Assembly (NCBI GenBank): GCA_002839575.1 | Contig: PGYH01000005.1 | Span: 1-47,773, forward strand | DNA length: 47,773 bases | Direction of reading: 5' to 3' | Source of the DNA: Methanomicrobiales archaeon HGW-Methanomicrobiales-6 | Lineage (GTDB): Archaea > Halobacteriota > Methanomicrobia > Methanomicrobiales > Methanoculleaceae | Shown here: piece by piece, positions 16,553-26,580 of the stretch | Layout: every line of letters begins with the position of its first letter | Position numbering within the stretch: the stretch's first letter is position 1 | Made by a program: the position numbers and the translations under genes | The notes under the pieces: model-generated | The model's input: the letters and a program-made list of their open reading frames with translations, nothing else | Told to the model about the DNA's origin: nothing | Database searches by the model: none

Positions 16553-17239
16553 TCAACGCCGCCCTCTCCATGCGATGAAGAGTATCCCTCCTGCGATCAG
16601 TGCAATGGGAGCATAGATCAGTGGAGCCTGCTCAGGGCTCGGAGTATGGTCTGCTGTCTGTGCCGGGGCAGGAGATGTTTCTGCCGCAACAGTGGTTGTT
16701 GCAACAGTGGCTGCCGTTGTCTCACGTGTCACGGGTCCTTCCGACTCGGTCACCTCAGGGGCAACCGTCTTCTCCGGCACTTGTGTTGGTGCCAGAGTGG
16801 AGGTATCGCCGCCACCACTGTCTGAGCTAACCGGGGTAGATGTCTGGGTCGGGAGCGGCGTTGCATCAGTCACAACTGATAACTGGATGACAGTGAGGCC
16901 GCCTCCTGCTTCAAAGACCGCGGTCGTGTCGGTGGGGACACCGTTGACATTAAAGGTGATGGTCACCCCGTCCGGGATCTCCCCCTGGACAAGGAGAGGA
17001 AGAGCATCTCCCCCACCAAAACTACCTCCCACTGTCGTCACCGGGTTCTGACCCCCGGTAATGAGCGTGCCTTCGCTGACCGTGGCTGAGACCGATGTTC
17101 CGTCAGGTGCTGGCATCCCGTTCACCATGACGTCGCCACAGAAGGCATGAGGGAGAGCGGGAATTGCCGAGACGACTGAAATGAGGGCCCCCATCATAAG
17201 AATCAACAGGGCCGTGGTACCGAGTGGTGATAATTTCAT
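16553..17239 (-). CDS. Short membrane-anchored surface protein with CGDV domain
   Basis: A 228-residue protein with a signal sequence (TTALLILMMGALISVVSA), then a domain of about 100 residues starting AFCGDVMVNGMPAPDGTSV. A Thr/Ser/Pro/Ala-rich stalk of about 80 residues follows (TQTSTPVSSDSGGGDTSTL), then one membrane helix (IYAPIALIAGGILFIAW) and a basic end RGRR. The N-terminal domain is nearly the same as the first domain of the 1078-residue neighbour, so the two are paralogues. I cannot name the domain. The stalk would be a target for glycosylation. It is probably displayed on the cell surface, with its short tail inside. Confidence 0.8.
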   Translation of the reverse strand: MKLSPLGTTALLILMMGALISVVSAIPALPHAFCGDVMVNGMPAPDGTSVSATVSEGTLITGGQNPVTTVGGSFGGGDALPLLVQGEIPDGVTITFNVNGVPTDTTAVFEAGGGLTVIQLSVVTDATPLPTQTSTPVSSDSGGGDTSTLAPTQVPEKTVAPEVTESEGPVTRETTAATVATTTVAAETSPAPAQTADHTPSPEQAPLIYAPIALIAGGILFIAWRGRR

Positions 17240-17421
17240 CGATTCACACTCCTACTTTTAGGGTTTGGTTACGGTTGGTCTGTCTAGCATGATTTGTCAT
17301 CTTCACGTTGGGTCAAGTTGACAGTAGTGTTCGGATTCTCTTTTCCTCTATAAACCGGGTGAATATTGGTGGCGTCTTACGATTAGTGTCAGGATGCATT
17401 GGGTTCATTGGAAAAAGGGGT
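17240..17421. other. Intergenic region between two surface-protein genes
   Basis: This 182-base stretch holds a short T-rich signal downstream of the 1078-residue gene (17412-17416 on the minus strand) and a CTCC-type ribosome site region before the 228-residue gene. No gene is seen. Confidence 0.4.
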
Positions 17422-20400
17422 TTAGGGTTTTCTGGTGTAATAATACGCTCCGCCTGCGATCAGGAGGATGATAACGGCACCGATAATCACTAGCATCCAG
17501 GGGAATCCCTCTGTCGACTCCGTCGTTGCCGGGGGATCTGTTGCCTGAGATGTTGCCTGAACGGTTGTTGCGATGGGTGTCGTGTCAACCGGAGCTGCAA
17601 CCGCCGACGCTTTAGTTTCGATGAATACTCCAAAGGTACTGAAATGCTTGATCGTCGCAGAGACCGTCCGCGCATCTTCGTTCACAGTGGCCTGAACACT
17701 CTCCCAGGTCTTAGAGGCCGGGTTATACCACTTTATGGCGAGACGCGATGCTGCCTGGTCTGCTTTTTCCATGATCGTGTTCCACTGCGTCTCGGTGAAT
17801 TCAAACACCAGTTTAGCGGACGGCGAGAATGTCGCACCCGTAGGTGAGCAGGTCACCGCATATCCGGCAAACGAGAAGTTCGCATCGGCAGAGATTGCCG
17901 GGACACTGGCTGTGGCAACGTCATCGATTGAGACTTTGTCAAGTGGTTTCCCATCTTTGTCATGTGCAACCATACCCTTGTTGAGGGAGAGGCTCGCCTC
18001 TTTTGACGGTGATTCCACAATATATGACACCAGGAGCTGGCCGGATGCGTCAGTCTGGAGCGAAGTGGATCTGGTAGCCATTTCTACCTGGATGACAACT
18101 CCACCGCCGCCGCCACCGCCACCACCGCCGCCACCACCGCCGCCGCCCTGGCTGACGGTGATGTAGCCTGCGCGGGTCTTTGTATCCGAACCGGCAGCAT
18201 TCGTTGCTGTCAGATTGACGGTATAGACTCCCGCAGTACTGTATGTGTAGGTCGGGTTCTGCTCAGTCGAGGTTGCACCGTCACCAAAGGTCCAGAGCCA
18301 GGACGTCGGTACGTTCGTCGATTGATCGGTGAATTGCACAGTTAGCGGCCGGTTTCCGGATGTGGGTGTCGCGGTGAAATTCGCGACCGGCTTTATGATG
18401 GTTACGGGAGCAAAGGTGCTGAACTTCGTCGTCCACCCGGTGACAGTGTGTGCTGTCTCATCGAGGGTCTGGTTTGCAAGAGGTTCCCAGGCGTTCAGGG
18501 TTTTGTCGAAGCGCTGGATCCGGGTGTCATTTCCTCCTTCAAAGAGGAATGCCCATTCTTCATCCGTGAAGGTGATGGTCACCGGGATTGCCGGGTTGAA
18601 TGTCGCACCTTCGGGTTCAAAGATGAAGACCTTGTCTCCTGCGGCGATCAGCGCACCCACCGGCGCATCGGGGACGGCGTCGATCGGAGCAAGGCTGATG
18701 GAGAGGTTTGCAACCGGCTGGTCATTCACCAGAGCAACCGTTCCTTCAGGGACGGTGACATTGGCGTTCCCCTCATAGATGACGATAATGGTCTCACTTG
18801 CTTCTCCTGTCGTCTGGTTGATCTTTTCGGAGACCTCCTCTGTCTTCTTTGGTGGATCGACTGTGATGTAGTCTTTCCGGACCAGCGTATCGGATCCGGC
18901 TATGTTAGTTACCGTAAGAGAGACAGTGAAGTGGTTTCTTCCGGATGTCCGGACCACATACTCGTGAACCGGGTCCCGGTCCTGCGACGTACTACCGTCG
19001 CCGAAATCCCAGAGCCATGAGGTCGCATCGGTCGAGTAATCGGTGAACCAGACGGTAAAGGGCGTTATTCCGTGTGTAGGAGTCGCAGTGAAGTTTGCGA
19101 CCGGCGACGGTGGGATGGTGATCAGTTCGGCGACCAGTATCACGCCGGCTACCTGGAGCGAGTCACCGGATTCCCCGGAACAGACGCTTCGTATACCTGC
19201 TTCGTTCTCTCCGTTTCTCAACGCATCAGTCACGTTGTAGACCGAGAAGCCGACCTGTGAATCAGGATCTCTCTCGTATGCCGGCCAGAAGCCGGGATAC
19301 TCCTTTTCATTGAAGAGGAAAGCGCTCTTCCCTTCGGCCGGGCGACCGTTGACGACGGCAACCGCGGTTGCATCACTCACCAGTTCAGGTTTCAGGTCAG
19401 CAAACGGTGCGTATGCGGTTGCTTCTTCATCATCGGTGCAGTAGCCGGGGTGCGACTGGAGGATGTCGTAACCGTTGTTCACCAGGATTATCTTCTCGGT
19501 CTCTTCGGCGTGCTCATAGATGACGACCAGGCAGGTCCCGTAGATCGCATAGTCGGCACCGTCCTCAGGGGCGATGCAGAGCATGTTGCCGCAGGGTTCA
19601 AAACACCTGGTTACGTTATAGACAAGAAGCCCACCGGGGTAGTTATACTCACCATACCCTTTCCTGTCGGTATGGGTTGCTGACGGCGAGAAGACCTGAT
19701 CGTTGAAGATCATCTGCGGTGCAGGTTCCGTCGTCATCCTGTTCCAGGTATACCCCTGGTAGAGGGTGGCTGACCGGATCGTCGCTTCCGCCGGCAGGGT
19801 GAGGTTCTCTGCTGTCCACCGGACCGTCTTCTCAGTCCAGCCGTTGCCGGCATATGCGGCATCACCGGTCGAGTAAACGACGTTGATGCAGCCGGTATAG
19901 GTCGTGGCGGTTACAAGGTCGTCTCCGCCAGTCCAGCGTTTGCCCTTGTAGCCGTTGTAGTAGACGGTGACGGTCTCGCTGTACTCCTGGATCTCTGTGC
20001 CGTTGTCAAGCGTAGCGATGACCTCGATATCGCCTGCGTCATCCGGCGTATACCCGGTGAAGTTTACGAGGGCACACTCAAACGGCAGAATCTCCGCGAT
20101 GGAGATGGACTGATCATAAGTCGTCCCGATGCGGAGCCTGACATCCAGGTCCTCTGCAGAGAGGCTGAAGTTGTTGCTCACGTTTACCTGGATGGTGTTT
20201 GGTTCGCACGCGAAAAGTTCGCGGTGGCCCGGGTCTGCATCCGGGTTGTAGGTCACCGAGGTGATCTCCGGTGGGACCGGTTCCCAGATGATCGAGAGGT
20301 TAACGACTGTCGGCCCTCCGCCGGCCTTGAAAACTGCTGTTTCGTCTGTCTTGACACCGAATACATAAAAACTGACGATTGCCCCATCAGGGATGTCAGT

Positions 20401-20658
20401 CCCCTGGACAAGGAGGGGAAGGGCGTCTCCTTTGCCGTAACTCCCTTCTACTGTCAGAACGGGGTTTTGTTCCCCGGGGTTGAGCGTGCCTTCGCTGACC
20501 GTGGCCGAGACAGGCGTCCCGTCCGGTGCAGAAGCCCCGTTTACCTCGACATCTCCACAGAACGCATGGGGAAGGACGGGGAAGGCCATGGCAGCAGGGG
20601 TTACCGCGGATACGGCCAGTATCAGCAAGGCTGCGATGATAAATGGTGATAGTCTCAT
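17422..20658 (-). CDS. Large surface protein: CGDV domain, DUF3344-like domain, two PKD domains, poly-Gly, TM anchor
   Basis: A 1078-residue exported protein. The signal sequence is at 1-25, and a CGDV domain shared with the 228-residue protein spans about 32-130. A DUF3344-like domain at about 235-420 ([33 protein letters not shown]) follows. PKD domains lie at about 516-602 and 757-835 ([34 protein letters not shown]). After each PKD comes a related domain that ends in W-x-x-K-F-S-T-F or I-K-H-F-S-T-F-G. A run of 15-16 glycines (nt 18099-18147) separates the second PKD from the last domain. The C-terminus is one helix ([20 protein letters not shown]) with TRKP. It is anchored outside the cell and probably binds proteins or polysaccharides. 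The start is backed by GGGAG and lies 50 bases after the previous stop. Confidence 0.86.
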   Translation of the reverse strand: MRLSPFIIAALLILAVSAVTPAAMAFPVLPHAFCGDVEVNGASAPDGTPVSATVSEGTLNPGEQNPVLTVEGSYGKGDALPLLVQGTDIPDGAIVSFYVFGVKTDETAVFKAGGGPTVVNLSIIWEPVPPEITSVTYNPDADPGHRELFACEPNTIQVNVSNNFSLSAEDLDVRLRIGTTYDQSISIAEILPFECALVNFTGYTPDDAGDIEVIATLDNGTEIQEYSETVTVYYNGYKGKRWTGGDDLVTATTYTGCINVVYSTGDAAYAGNGWTEKTVRWTAENLTLPAEATIRSATLYQGYTWNRMTTEPAPQMIFNDQVFSPSATHTDRKGYGEYNYPGGLLVYNVTRCFEPCGNMLCIAPEDGADYAIYGTCLVVIYEHAEETEKIILVNNGYDILQSHPGYCTDDEEATAYAPFADLKPELVSDATAVAVVNGRPAEGKSAFLFNEKEYPGFWPAYERDPDSQVGFSVYNVTDALRNGENEAGIRSVCSGESGDSLQVAGVILVAELITIPPSPVANFTATPTHGITPFTVWFTDYSTDATSWLWDFGDGSTSQDRDPVHEYVVRTSGRNHFTVSLTVTNIAGSDTLVRKDYITVDPPKKTEEVSEKINQTTGEASETIIVIYEGNANVTVPEGTVALVNDQPVANLSISLAPIDAVPDAPVGALIAAGDKVFIFEPEGATFNPAIPVTITFTDEEWAFLFEGGNDTRIQRFDKTLNAWEPLANQTLDETAHTVTGWTTKFSTFAPVTIIKPVANFTATPTSGNRPLTVQFTDQSTNVPTSWLWTFGDGATSTEQNPTYTYSTAGVYTVNLTATNAAGSDTKTRAGYITVSQGGGGGGGGGGGGGGGGVVIQVEMATRSTSLQTDASGQLLVSYIVESPSKEASLSLNKGMVAHDKDGKPLDKVSIDDVATASVPAISADANFSFAGYAVTCSPTGATFSPSAKLVFEFTETQWNTIMEKADQAASRLAIKWYNPASKTWESVQATVNEDARTVSATIKHFSTFGVFIETKASAVAAPVDTTPIATTVQATSQATDPPATTESTEGFPWMLVIIGAVIILLIAGGAYYYTRKP
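18099..18147. repeat. GGN/CCN microsatellite encoding a poly-glycine run
   Basis: An uninterrupted CCG/CCA triplet tract on the plus strand encodes about 16 consecutive glycines on the minus strand inside the 1078-residue surface protein. Such tracts slip during replication without shifting the frame, so the linker length may vary between strains. Confidence 0.8.
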
Positions 20659-20679
20659 CTGTTCACACTCCCATGGGAT

Positions 20680-20705
20680 AAAAAAAGGGGCAGGCAGTGC
20701 CGCCC
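20680..20705 (-). terminator. Hairpin plus oligo-T terminator between surface-protein genes
   Basis: On the minus strand GGGC-GGC-ACT-GCC-T-GCCC (4+3 bp stem with one bulged base) is followed by seven T at 20680-20686. It starts directly after the stop of the 1418-residue gene (20709-20711) and lies only about 22 bases before the ATG at 20658. Read-through to the downstream gene would be reduced, or the terminator may be leaky. Confidence 0.6.
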
Positions 20706-20708
20706 TTT

Positions 20709-23700
20709 TTAGTCAGAGGCGATCCCATGAACTTCTTCCCGTACACCAGGGAGAACACCGAAGTCCTTGTCTCCGTTCATGTAGATCCAGTAGCCGTCGA
20801 ACGGGCTCAGCGCAAATTCCAGATTCTCCCAGTCTGTTTCGGTCAGGGTCGGGAGGTACAGGTCCCGGGTCTCTCTGTTGAGCGCACCCTGGGCTACGAG
20901 CGTCGTGATACCCGTTCCCTCCTGATCTCCGACCTGGATAAACCGGAGCGGGGAGAGGAGCGCCTTCGCATCATCCTCGGTCCCGACACTGATCAGGTTC
21001 CACCCTGCAGAGAGCTCCTTTGTGCTGAGGGGCTGGAAGTCCGCGAAGGTTGCTGCGAACCAAGCAGGGCCAGCGCTCTTGACGTAAAGCGCCTCGACCG
21101 GTCTGACGTCGTTCACGGTCGCTGTAGAGAAGGTACCAGTTACCGCATCGTACTTGTATACGAGATCAGCGTTTGCAAACTCCGAAGCAGTCGGATCAAT
21201 CCACTGGTGCGTGGAGACGAGAGTCCAGCCATCGTTCAGTGGTTGGATCTGGTCGAAGGTCTTTGTGACCTTGTTCCCGACAGGGTACTTCTCAAACCCG
21301 GCGAGCGCACCTCCATCCTCGGAGTAGATGTATCCGTTGGCATACGAGAGGGCAAGACCGTCGTCCGGCTGGATCATCTGTAGCCACGGGAGCCCCGAGT
21401 TAGAAACTTCGAGTACAAGCGTCTTATTGTCGTTCTCAAGCCAGGCATCCTGGAATAATACGAATACGTCCTGCCAGTCGCTAATGTGCATCTGGAACCC
21501 ATCATCGTAGGACATAAGCGCCTTGTCGAAGGTGATGTATACCAGGTTGCCGTATACGTTCGTCTCAGCGGTCACGATGACCGGGCCGCTGGTCTTTGTG
21601 AATGTTGTGCTGAACTCGTATGGCGGGGCCAGCGTGCCGTAGCCATAGCACGATGATATGGCCCCAGCTCCTTCCTCGGTGATGGTCACGTTGATCATCT
21701 GACCAACCTTGATGATGTCACCATCGAATTTGATGCTGAGCCCAGATCCGCTATCACTGTCAACTTTGTAGGCTCTCCGGGCCTCCCCATCGATCTCTAC
21801 AATGATGTGTGTCCCGTTGACAAGGCCTTCCCACGACACGTCGTGCGAGAAGTTCAGGTGGACCTCCTTGTTGACATGGCTTACAAGGAAGATATCTTCG
21901 ATGTACGGGGCCCCGTGGTATGCCACGTACTGCGTGGAGGTTGTGCACTCGATCAGGGGTTTGTCTTCGTTGAAGATGATCTTATCAGCACCGCTCTTTG
22001 TGACGGTTATGCTAACAGACTGACCTTCGGTGATCTCCGCTCCCTTCACGGTCACGGTGAGCACGTCGGTTGCATCCTCTACAGTACGGTTTTCGACATC
22101 GACAACATCACGGGCACCGCCTGCGACCGTCGCCTTTATGTCGAGACCGCCGACGAGCGCCTGGTCCCAGTAGACCGGTTCGTCGAACAGGAGTTTGATC
22201 TGGTTTCCATCAACCGCAACCTTCGTGACCTCGATCCCGGCCAGGCTCGGGCGTTTCTTGTTCATGACGCGTTCGTCGAAGGCTGCGAGGAGTCCGCCGT
22301 CTTCAGCCGCAACGCTGCCGGGTGTGTAGGTGAGGTTGACGGTGTCGCCGGCCTTGATGGTGTTACTCTCAGCGATATCAAGGACGATCCGCTTTTTGTT
22401 GTCGCCATCCAGCCCGCAGTTGACGAAGTTCTTCTCTTCGCCGTCGTTCACCACAAACTTGAACTGGGTCCACTGGTCCGGCTGATTGGCCATGGTCCTG
22501 TCGAACTCGACGTAGATGGCGTTCCCGAACTCGTTGGTCCACGCACCGACGAACACCGGTGCGCTCTCCACGGTATAGGTCACACTCCGCGCGTTGCCGC
22601 CAAGCATCTGCACTTCGCCAACAGTCTCTCTGATCTTCCAGGCACCATCAGCGGTGATCGCTACCTCCACCACCTGACCCTCTGTGATCATCGGGCTGGC
22701 AAGTCTTACGATAATCGTATCTGTTGCAGTTTCCTTGGATTCGGCAGCCACAACAGCAGCAATGGCCCGGGGCTTACCGTCGACCGTTGCCATTATATCA
22801 CCATATATGTTTAGCGGGGACTGAGCAAAGGCATCCTTGCTGAAGTACAGCGTGACATTGCCCGTCTCCGCATCCGTTACCTTGATGCTCTCAAACTCCG
22901 GCGGTGCGGCATAGATCGCCTTCACCGACGTCTCGCCGGCCATCGGAATACCTTCAGCGGTCTCCTTGATCTCGGCGGCTCCTGCATCAGTGACCGTGAT
23001 AACGACCTCCTGGCCGTCCACATTGATGGGTTTGGATAAGACCAGAGTCATAGACGACTCCCACCACTGCGAAGCGATGTCAGCGAACTCAACCGGGGTT
23101 CCATTGACCGTTACGGTAATGTGGGTGCCGTTGAGGGTGTTGGCCCAGCAGACAGGCTTGTCGAAGTACAGTTCGACGTTGGTTCCTCCACACTGGGGCA
23201 TGAACCGGATCGGATCCTCACTGAACGTCGGGGGAAGAACATAGCTTCTCGAAACAGAAGCCGCACTTCTCATCGTGTTGTTTTCCGAGCTGGTCTCCTT
23301 GATCTTCTTCGCTCCACAATCCATTATCGCTACGTTAACCCACTGATTATCGGTGATAGCCGGGCCGGAGAACGTCACATCGAGTAACCTCGATGCATCC
23401 TCGTAATCGCGTGCTTCGATCTCCGTGACCACACGGGTTTCTCCACCAACATTGACACTAATGGCGTAACCATCAATCAGGGCCGAGCTCCACCAGACCG
23501 GTTTACTGAAGTTCAGGGTAACCGTCTTGGTAGCCGCACCCGTAGCGGTGATCGGGTCGATCTGCACCAATACTGGCGGCATCACGTTCTCGACTGAGAT
23601 GTTCGTGAAGTTCAGCAGCACACTGTCGTCAAGGGCCCTGACATCGCCTCTGCCATAGGTCAGGGTAACGGTGTCATCGGAGTCGATGAGGGTCAACCAC

Positions 23701-24965
23701 CCAGGCACATCAAGAACCAGCGTTGTGTCGTCATCCTCCTGACGGGCGATATTGATGAAACCTTCCTCATCCCCGTCGTTTACGCGGTACTTGAACTGCC
23801 CCTCTTTGCCGGCAGGGTCAGCCATCTCCTTATCAAACGTGACGATGACATGATCGCCGTCCTTGCACGTCTTTGCGGCAACAACTACGGGCGAAGCCGG
23901 CACGTTGTTCTCGACCGTCAGATTCTCAAAGGACGCAAGCTTGCCATTGTTGTCCTCAGATTTGATATCGCCTCTGGCGTAACTCACGTTGACGACATCT
24001 CCGGCCACGATCAGGGCATCCCCATCGATCGTAAGCGAGAAGACCTTCTTATCGATACCGTAGTCGACAGCCAGGAAGTCGCCCTCAACATCGTTGACGA
24101 AGAACGTGAACTGCCCCACTTCGCCAGAGGGATCGGTCATGTTCATATCGAAGGTAATGTTGATGGTGTTTCCGTCCGTGGTGGTATTGGCATACAGGGC
24201 CACCGGCGGCTCCGGGACGATGTTTTCCACCGTCTTGTCGGCAAAGTTCTGAAGCACACCCTCATCAGCTGATTTGACATCACCCTTCGTGTAACTCACG
24301 GTGACCTCATCGCCAAATGCGATCTCTCCATCGCAGGTGAGCACGATCTTTGTCTCATCGTCATCAAGTTCAGCGACAGTAAAGGCAAACTCTTCCTCAC
24401 CGATGGTGAAGTTAAACTGATCGTGTTTGCCCGCGGGATCGGCCATCTCCTTGTCGAACTTTACGGAGATCTTATCCCCGTCGATGTTCGTTTCTGCGCT
24501 AACGAATTCCGGGGGGAGGATATACTCAAAGGATAGGCTACCAGAAACAGGATACCATTTGTTCCCATCATCATCAAGTGAATATATTGGACCTGCTTCA
24601 TCAGGTGTGAGGTAGACTGTAACCAGGTCGTATTCTTTGAGAGAACCCGCCACTGTCACATCCATCGTAGGTGCTCTATCCTTCATCTTCCTGATCAGAA
24701 CCGTATCGAAATCGGGAGTTGTTGTCGCACCTTCGCGTTCAACCTCTACTTTCAGATATCCACTTTCCTTCGTTAATTCAACCGCCCATGCAACACTCTC
24801 GTTGAATGTCAGACGGATATCAAACGTCTGATCCCCTATCTCGATCAATTCAACGCTTTCATAGCTTGGCGGCACCGCCATCGCCGGCACCACGACCGCC
24901 ACTGCCATGAGCAGCATCAGGATCGGGATCAGCCTGATTGTTCGTTCATGCAGTACTTGTGTCAT
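20709..24965 (-). CDS. Giant secreted protein with about eleven Ig-like/SwmB-type repeats
   Basis: A 1418-residue exported protein with the signal sequence [19 protein letters not shown]. Nearly all the rest is a chain of beta-sandwich repeats of about 100 residues. One type carries G-D[13 protein letters not shown] (for example near 160, 265, 365), which resembles SwmB/big Ig-like repeats. The other carries VxLxFSKPVxWxxALxxG and V-T-V-N-G. Asp/Glu-rich loops suggest calcium binding. The last 170 residues form a different domain ([20 protein letters not shown]) of a kind found at the ends of archaeal surface proteins. No membrane helix is present, so it may be an S-layer-associated or shed adhesin. 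GGAG lies about 12 bases before the ATG. Confidence 0.8.
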   Translation of the reverse strand: MTQVLHERTIRLIPILMLLMAVAVVVPAMAVPPSYESVELIEIGDQTFDIRLTFNESVAWAVELTKESGYLKVEVEREGATTTPDFDTVLIRKMKDRAPTMDVTVAGSLKEYDLVTVYLTPDEAGPIYSLDDDGNKWYPVSGSLSFEYILPPEFVSAETNIDGDKISVKFDKEMADPAGKHDQFNFTIGEEEFAFTVAELDDDETKIVLTCDGEIAFGDEVTVSYTKGDVKSADEGVLQNFADKTVENIVPEPPVALYANTTTDGNTINITFDMNMTDPSGEVGQFTFFVNDVEGDFLAVDYGIDKKVFSLTIDGDALIVAGDVVNVSYARGDIKSEDNNGKLASFENLTVENNVPASPVVVAAKTCKDGDHVIVTFDKEMADPAGKEGQFKYRVNDGDEEGFINIARQEDDDTTLVLDVPGWLTLIDSDDTVTLTYGRGDVRALDDSVLLNFTNISVENVMPPVLVQIDPITATGAATKTVTLNFSKPVWWSSALIDGYAISVNVGGETRVVTEIEARDYEDASRLLDVTFSGPAITDNQWVNVAIMDCGAKKIKETSSENNTMRSAASVSRSYVLPPTFSEDPIRFMPQCGGTNVELYFDKPVCWANTLNGTHITVTVNGTPVEFADIASQWWESSMTLVLSKPINVDGQEVVITVTDAGAAEIKETAEGIPMAGETSVKAIYAAPPEFESIKVTDAETGNVTLYFSKDAFAQSPLNIYGDIMATVDGKPRAIAAVVAAESKETATDTIIVRLASPMITEGQVVEVAITADGAWKIRETVGEVQMLGGNARSVTYTVESAPVFVGAWTNEFGNAIYVEFDRTMANQPDQWTQFKFVVNDGEEKNFVNCGLDGDNKKRIVLDIAESNTIKAGDTVNLTYTPGSVAAEDGGLLAAFDERVMNKKRPSLAGIEVTKVAVDGNQIKLLFDEPVYWDQALVGGLDIKATVAGGARDVVDVENRTVEDATDVLTVTVKGAEITEGQSVSITVTKSGADKIIFNEDKPLIECTTSTQYVAYHGAPYIEDIFLVSHVNKEVHLNFSHDVSWEGLVNGTHIIVEIDGEARRAYKVDSDSGSGLSIKFDGDIIKVGQMINVTITEEGAGAISSCYGYGTLAPPYEFSTTFTKTSGPVIVTAETNVYGNLVYITFDKALMSYDDGFQMHISDWQDVFVLFQDAWLENDNKTLVLEVSNSGLPWLQMIQPDDGLALSYANGYIYSEDGGALAGFEKYPVGNKVTKTFDQIQPLNDGWTLVSTHQWIDPTASEFANADLVYKYDAVTGTFSTATVNDVRPVEALYVKSAGPAWFAATFADFQPLSTKELSAGWNLISVGTEDDAKALLSPLRFIQVGDQEGTGITTLVAQGALNRETRDLYLPTLTETDWENLEFALSPFDGYWIYMNGDKDFGVLPGVREEVHGIASD

Positions 24966-25074
24966 ATTCCATCAGTCTCCTTACAACAATCTCCTTACAA
25001 CAGATCTTCTGTCAGCATCTTCTCAAACAACGCCGTTCAAACATCGTTACGGCAAAGAAAGGATCCATTCCTTT

Positions 25075-25086
25075 GATATATAAAGG
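25075..25086 (-). promoter_or_regulatory. TATA box of the surface-protein cluster
   Basis: The minus strand reads CCTTTATATATC, an excellent archaeal TATA box about 110 bases before the ATG at 24965, within an otherwise AT-rich approximately 100-base stretch. The transcript would start near 25050 with a leader of about 85 bases. Confidence 0.55.
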
Positions 25087-25159
25087 TAACGAAAAAGAGC
25101 GGGGGTTCTTTGAATCTCTTGCACAATTTATTTGAATTATCCATCGGGCCTGGAATCAT

Positions 25160-25399
25160 TCAGGCCTCCCGGAGAAATAACTCCTTGTCGGTCTCCCACC
25201 GGATCTCAGGATCATCGGCGAAGCAATGATAACTGGCCACAAATTCCGCCGACATTTTGCGCGCGTTCTCGTTCAAGAGCCGCTCGAAAGCCGTTTTTCG
25301 ATCCAGCGGGTTAGGGACGAGATGAGGCAGAACAGATGTCGGTGCACTGTGCATACCCCTTAACCGTGCGCGCGCCAGGTTACCGGGGCTGTCCTGCAT
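25160..25399 (-). CDS. Hypothetical short protein, 79 residues
   Basis: An isolated frame with an in-frame stop just upstream of its ATG. The second half (ERLLNENARKMSAEFVASYH, then DDPEIRWETDKELFLREA) has the amino-acid mix of a real protein C-terminus. The first 30 residues look like random translation. I do not recognise it. It could be the surviving end of a longer gene in this scarred region. No clear ribosome site is present. Confidence 0.3.
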   Translation of the reverse strand: MQDSPGNLARARLRGMHSAPTSVLPHLVPNPLDRKTAFERLLNENARKMSAEFVASYHCFADDPEIRWETDKELFLREA

Positions 25400-26130
25400 A
25401 CTAGAAGTCGTTTACAGGGTCACTATCCTCATTGCTCTGGAGAAATCGCGTGCCGCTCTCCGTTTGAGTCCTGCCGAAGGTAACAGAGGTTACCGTGGGC
25501 TGCAGGATACCTGGGGTGCTGGCCCGGAAGCACTTCGACCGGCCCGCCGTAGTACCCGGGACCCACAGTCTTCGATACGGGCAGAGAAAGGTGCCGCTCG
25601 GTTATGACCAACCTGTCTTCTGCGCCATTTATTCAAAAACTCGGTTTGAATGCTATCTAAAAAGTAATGCAACAAATTTCAAAAAGGTAGTGCAACCAAT
25701 TATAGCGAGGACATCAATACAAGGACTCAATTCGATTTGCTATGCGATGAATTAACGCATTGCGGCAAATTATTACCGTGAAGGGTGTCATGACGGGGAG
25801 CTTTGATCTCGGAACTGTCGGCATCGCCGCCGAACACCCCGAAGAAAAGTCCCTTGAGTCACTTTTAGTGAGGAAAACGGAATCGTATATTCCGCCGGCG
25901 AGAGAGCGGGGTTGCCACCACCGGCCCTGAAACCAGGATATCAGCGCGATCGACCACGGTGCCCTGCTGGGGGATGGGGCTGTGTGTTCAAAGAAGAGGT
26001 ATGAGATCCGACGGCAAGGTTCACGTACCGGCTACACCCCGGGCATGCCCTCTCCTTCGTAAATATCTGCGTCCGGTCGCACTGCCATTGCCGGTCGGGA
26101 TGGTTGCAGGAGATCCAGGTGATGAGTATC
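25400..26130. other. Gene-poor scar region with an AT-rich patch
   Basis: No convincing gene is present. Bases 25620-25790 are far richer in A/T than the surroundings and contain no long frame. Between 25970 and 26130 a stretch reading HPGHALSFVNICVRSHCHC in the plus strand may be another protein relic, but I cannot name it. Directly to the right lies the operon relic. Confidence 0.4.
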
Positions 26131-26136
26131 GGCTGC

Positions 26137-26362
26137 GTGCGGCTCAGCCTCTCCGGGTTCACGACGGACGAGGAGTGCCGGACCGCCGCACGAGCTGTAA
26201 AGGAGATTGGAAAGATGCGCATCGTTCGATCGGTTCACCATAAATCCTGCGTCGACGGCTCCTTCAAGAAGGAGTTCCTCCTCAGGCACATCGGGTTTCG
26301 CGTCGCCACGATCGACTCAAGGGCCGGGTTCTCCGTTATCGCTGCACGGAAAGACCGGCAAT
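26137..26362 (+). pseudogene. Fused relic of the aminotransferase / unknown protein / methyltransferase operon
   Basis: Bases 26137-26283 closely match 13037-13190. They encode the aminotransferase tail (VRLSLSGFTTDEECRTAARA) and the overlapping start of the 122-residue protein (MRIVRSVHHKSC). At about 26284 the match jumps to 13995-14063, the methyltransferase tail (GFRVATIDSRAGFSVIAARK). About 800 bases are deleted between them, which joins the start of the second gene to the end of the third in frame. The chimeric frame has no plausible function. Order and strand are the same as in the intact operon. Confidence 0.88.
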
Positions 26363-26399
26363 CCGGCCCCTCTCTTCTCTCATGCTTTCTTCAGGGTGA

Positions 26400-26580
26400 C
26401 TGCTCCCACCCCTAAAGGGGTGGGCTTCTACGGCTATTATCCGAGAGATTGCAGTCCCAATCTCAGAATGTTGATCGCCGCGTTCTGATCTCGATCCAGT
26501 TCCAACCCGCAATGCGGGCATGAGTGGACCCGGTCAGAAAGGTTCTTGACGACGATCATCCCACATCTGGAGCACATCTG
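26400..26580 (-). ncRNA. Predicted omega RNA (reRNA) of the tnpB element
   Basis: In TnpB elements the guide RNA scaffold overlaps the 3' end of tnpB and runs to the right end, with the next approximately 16 bases outside serving as guide. Here the scaffold would be the minus strand from about 26580 to 26396, closing with the hairpin at 26405-26424. The guide would be the minus strand of about 26380-26395. The exact 5' end cannot be seen. Confidence 0.35.
26405..26424. repeat. Right-end hairpin of the tnpB element
   Basis: A perfect 8-bp stem (CCCACCCC/GGGGTGGG) with a 4-base TAAA loop, identical to the hairpin at 27579-27598. It lies 12 bases beyond the tnpB stop. Confidence 0.85.

Noticed and set aside
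18099-18147. CRISPR-like or tandem DNA repeat array
   Set aside because: It is a simple triplet run encoding glycines within a reading frame, with no spacers.
25941-26222. Minus-strand hypothetical gene over the operon relic
   Set aside because: The plus strand carries the recognisable relic; the antisense frame has no support.
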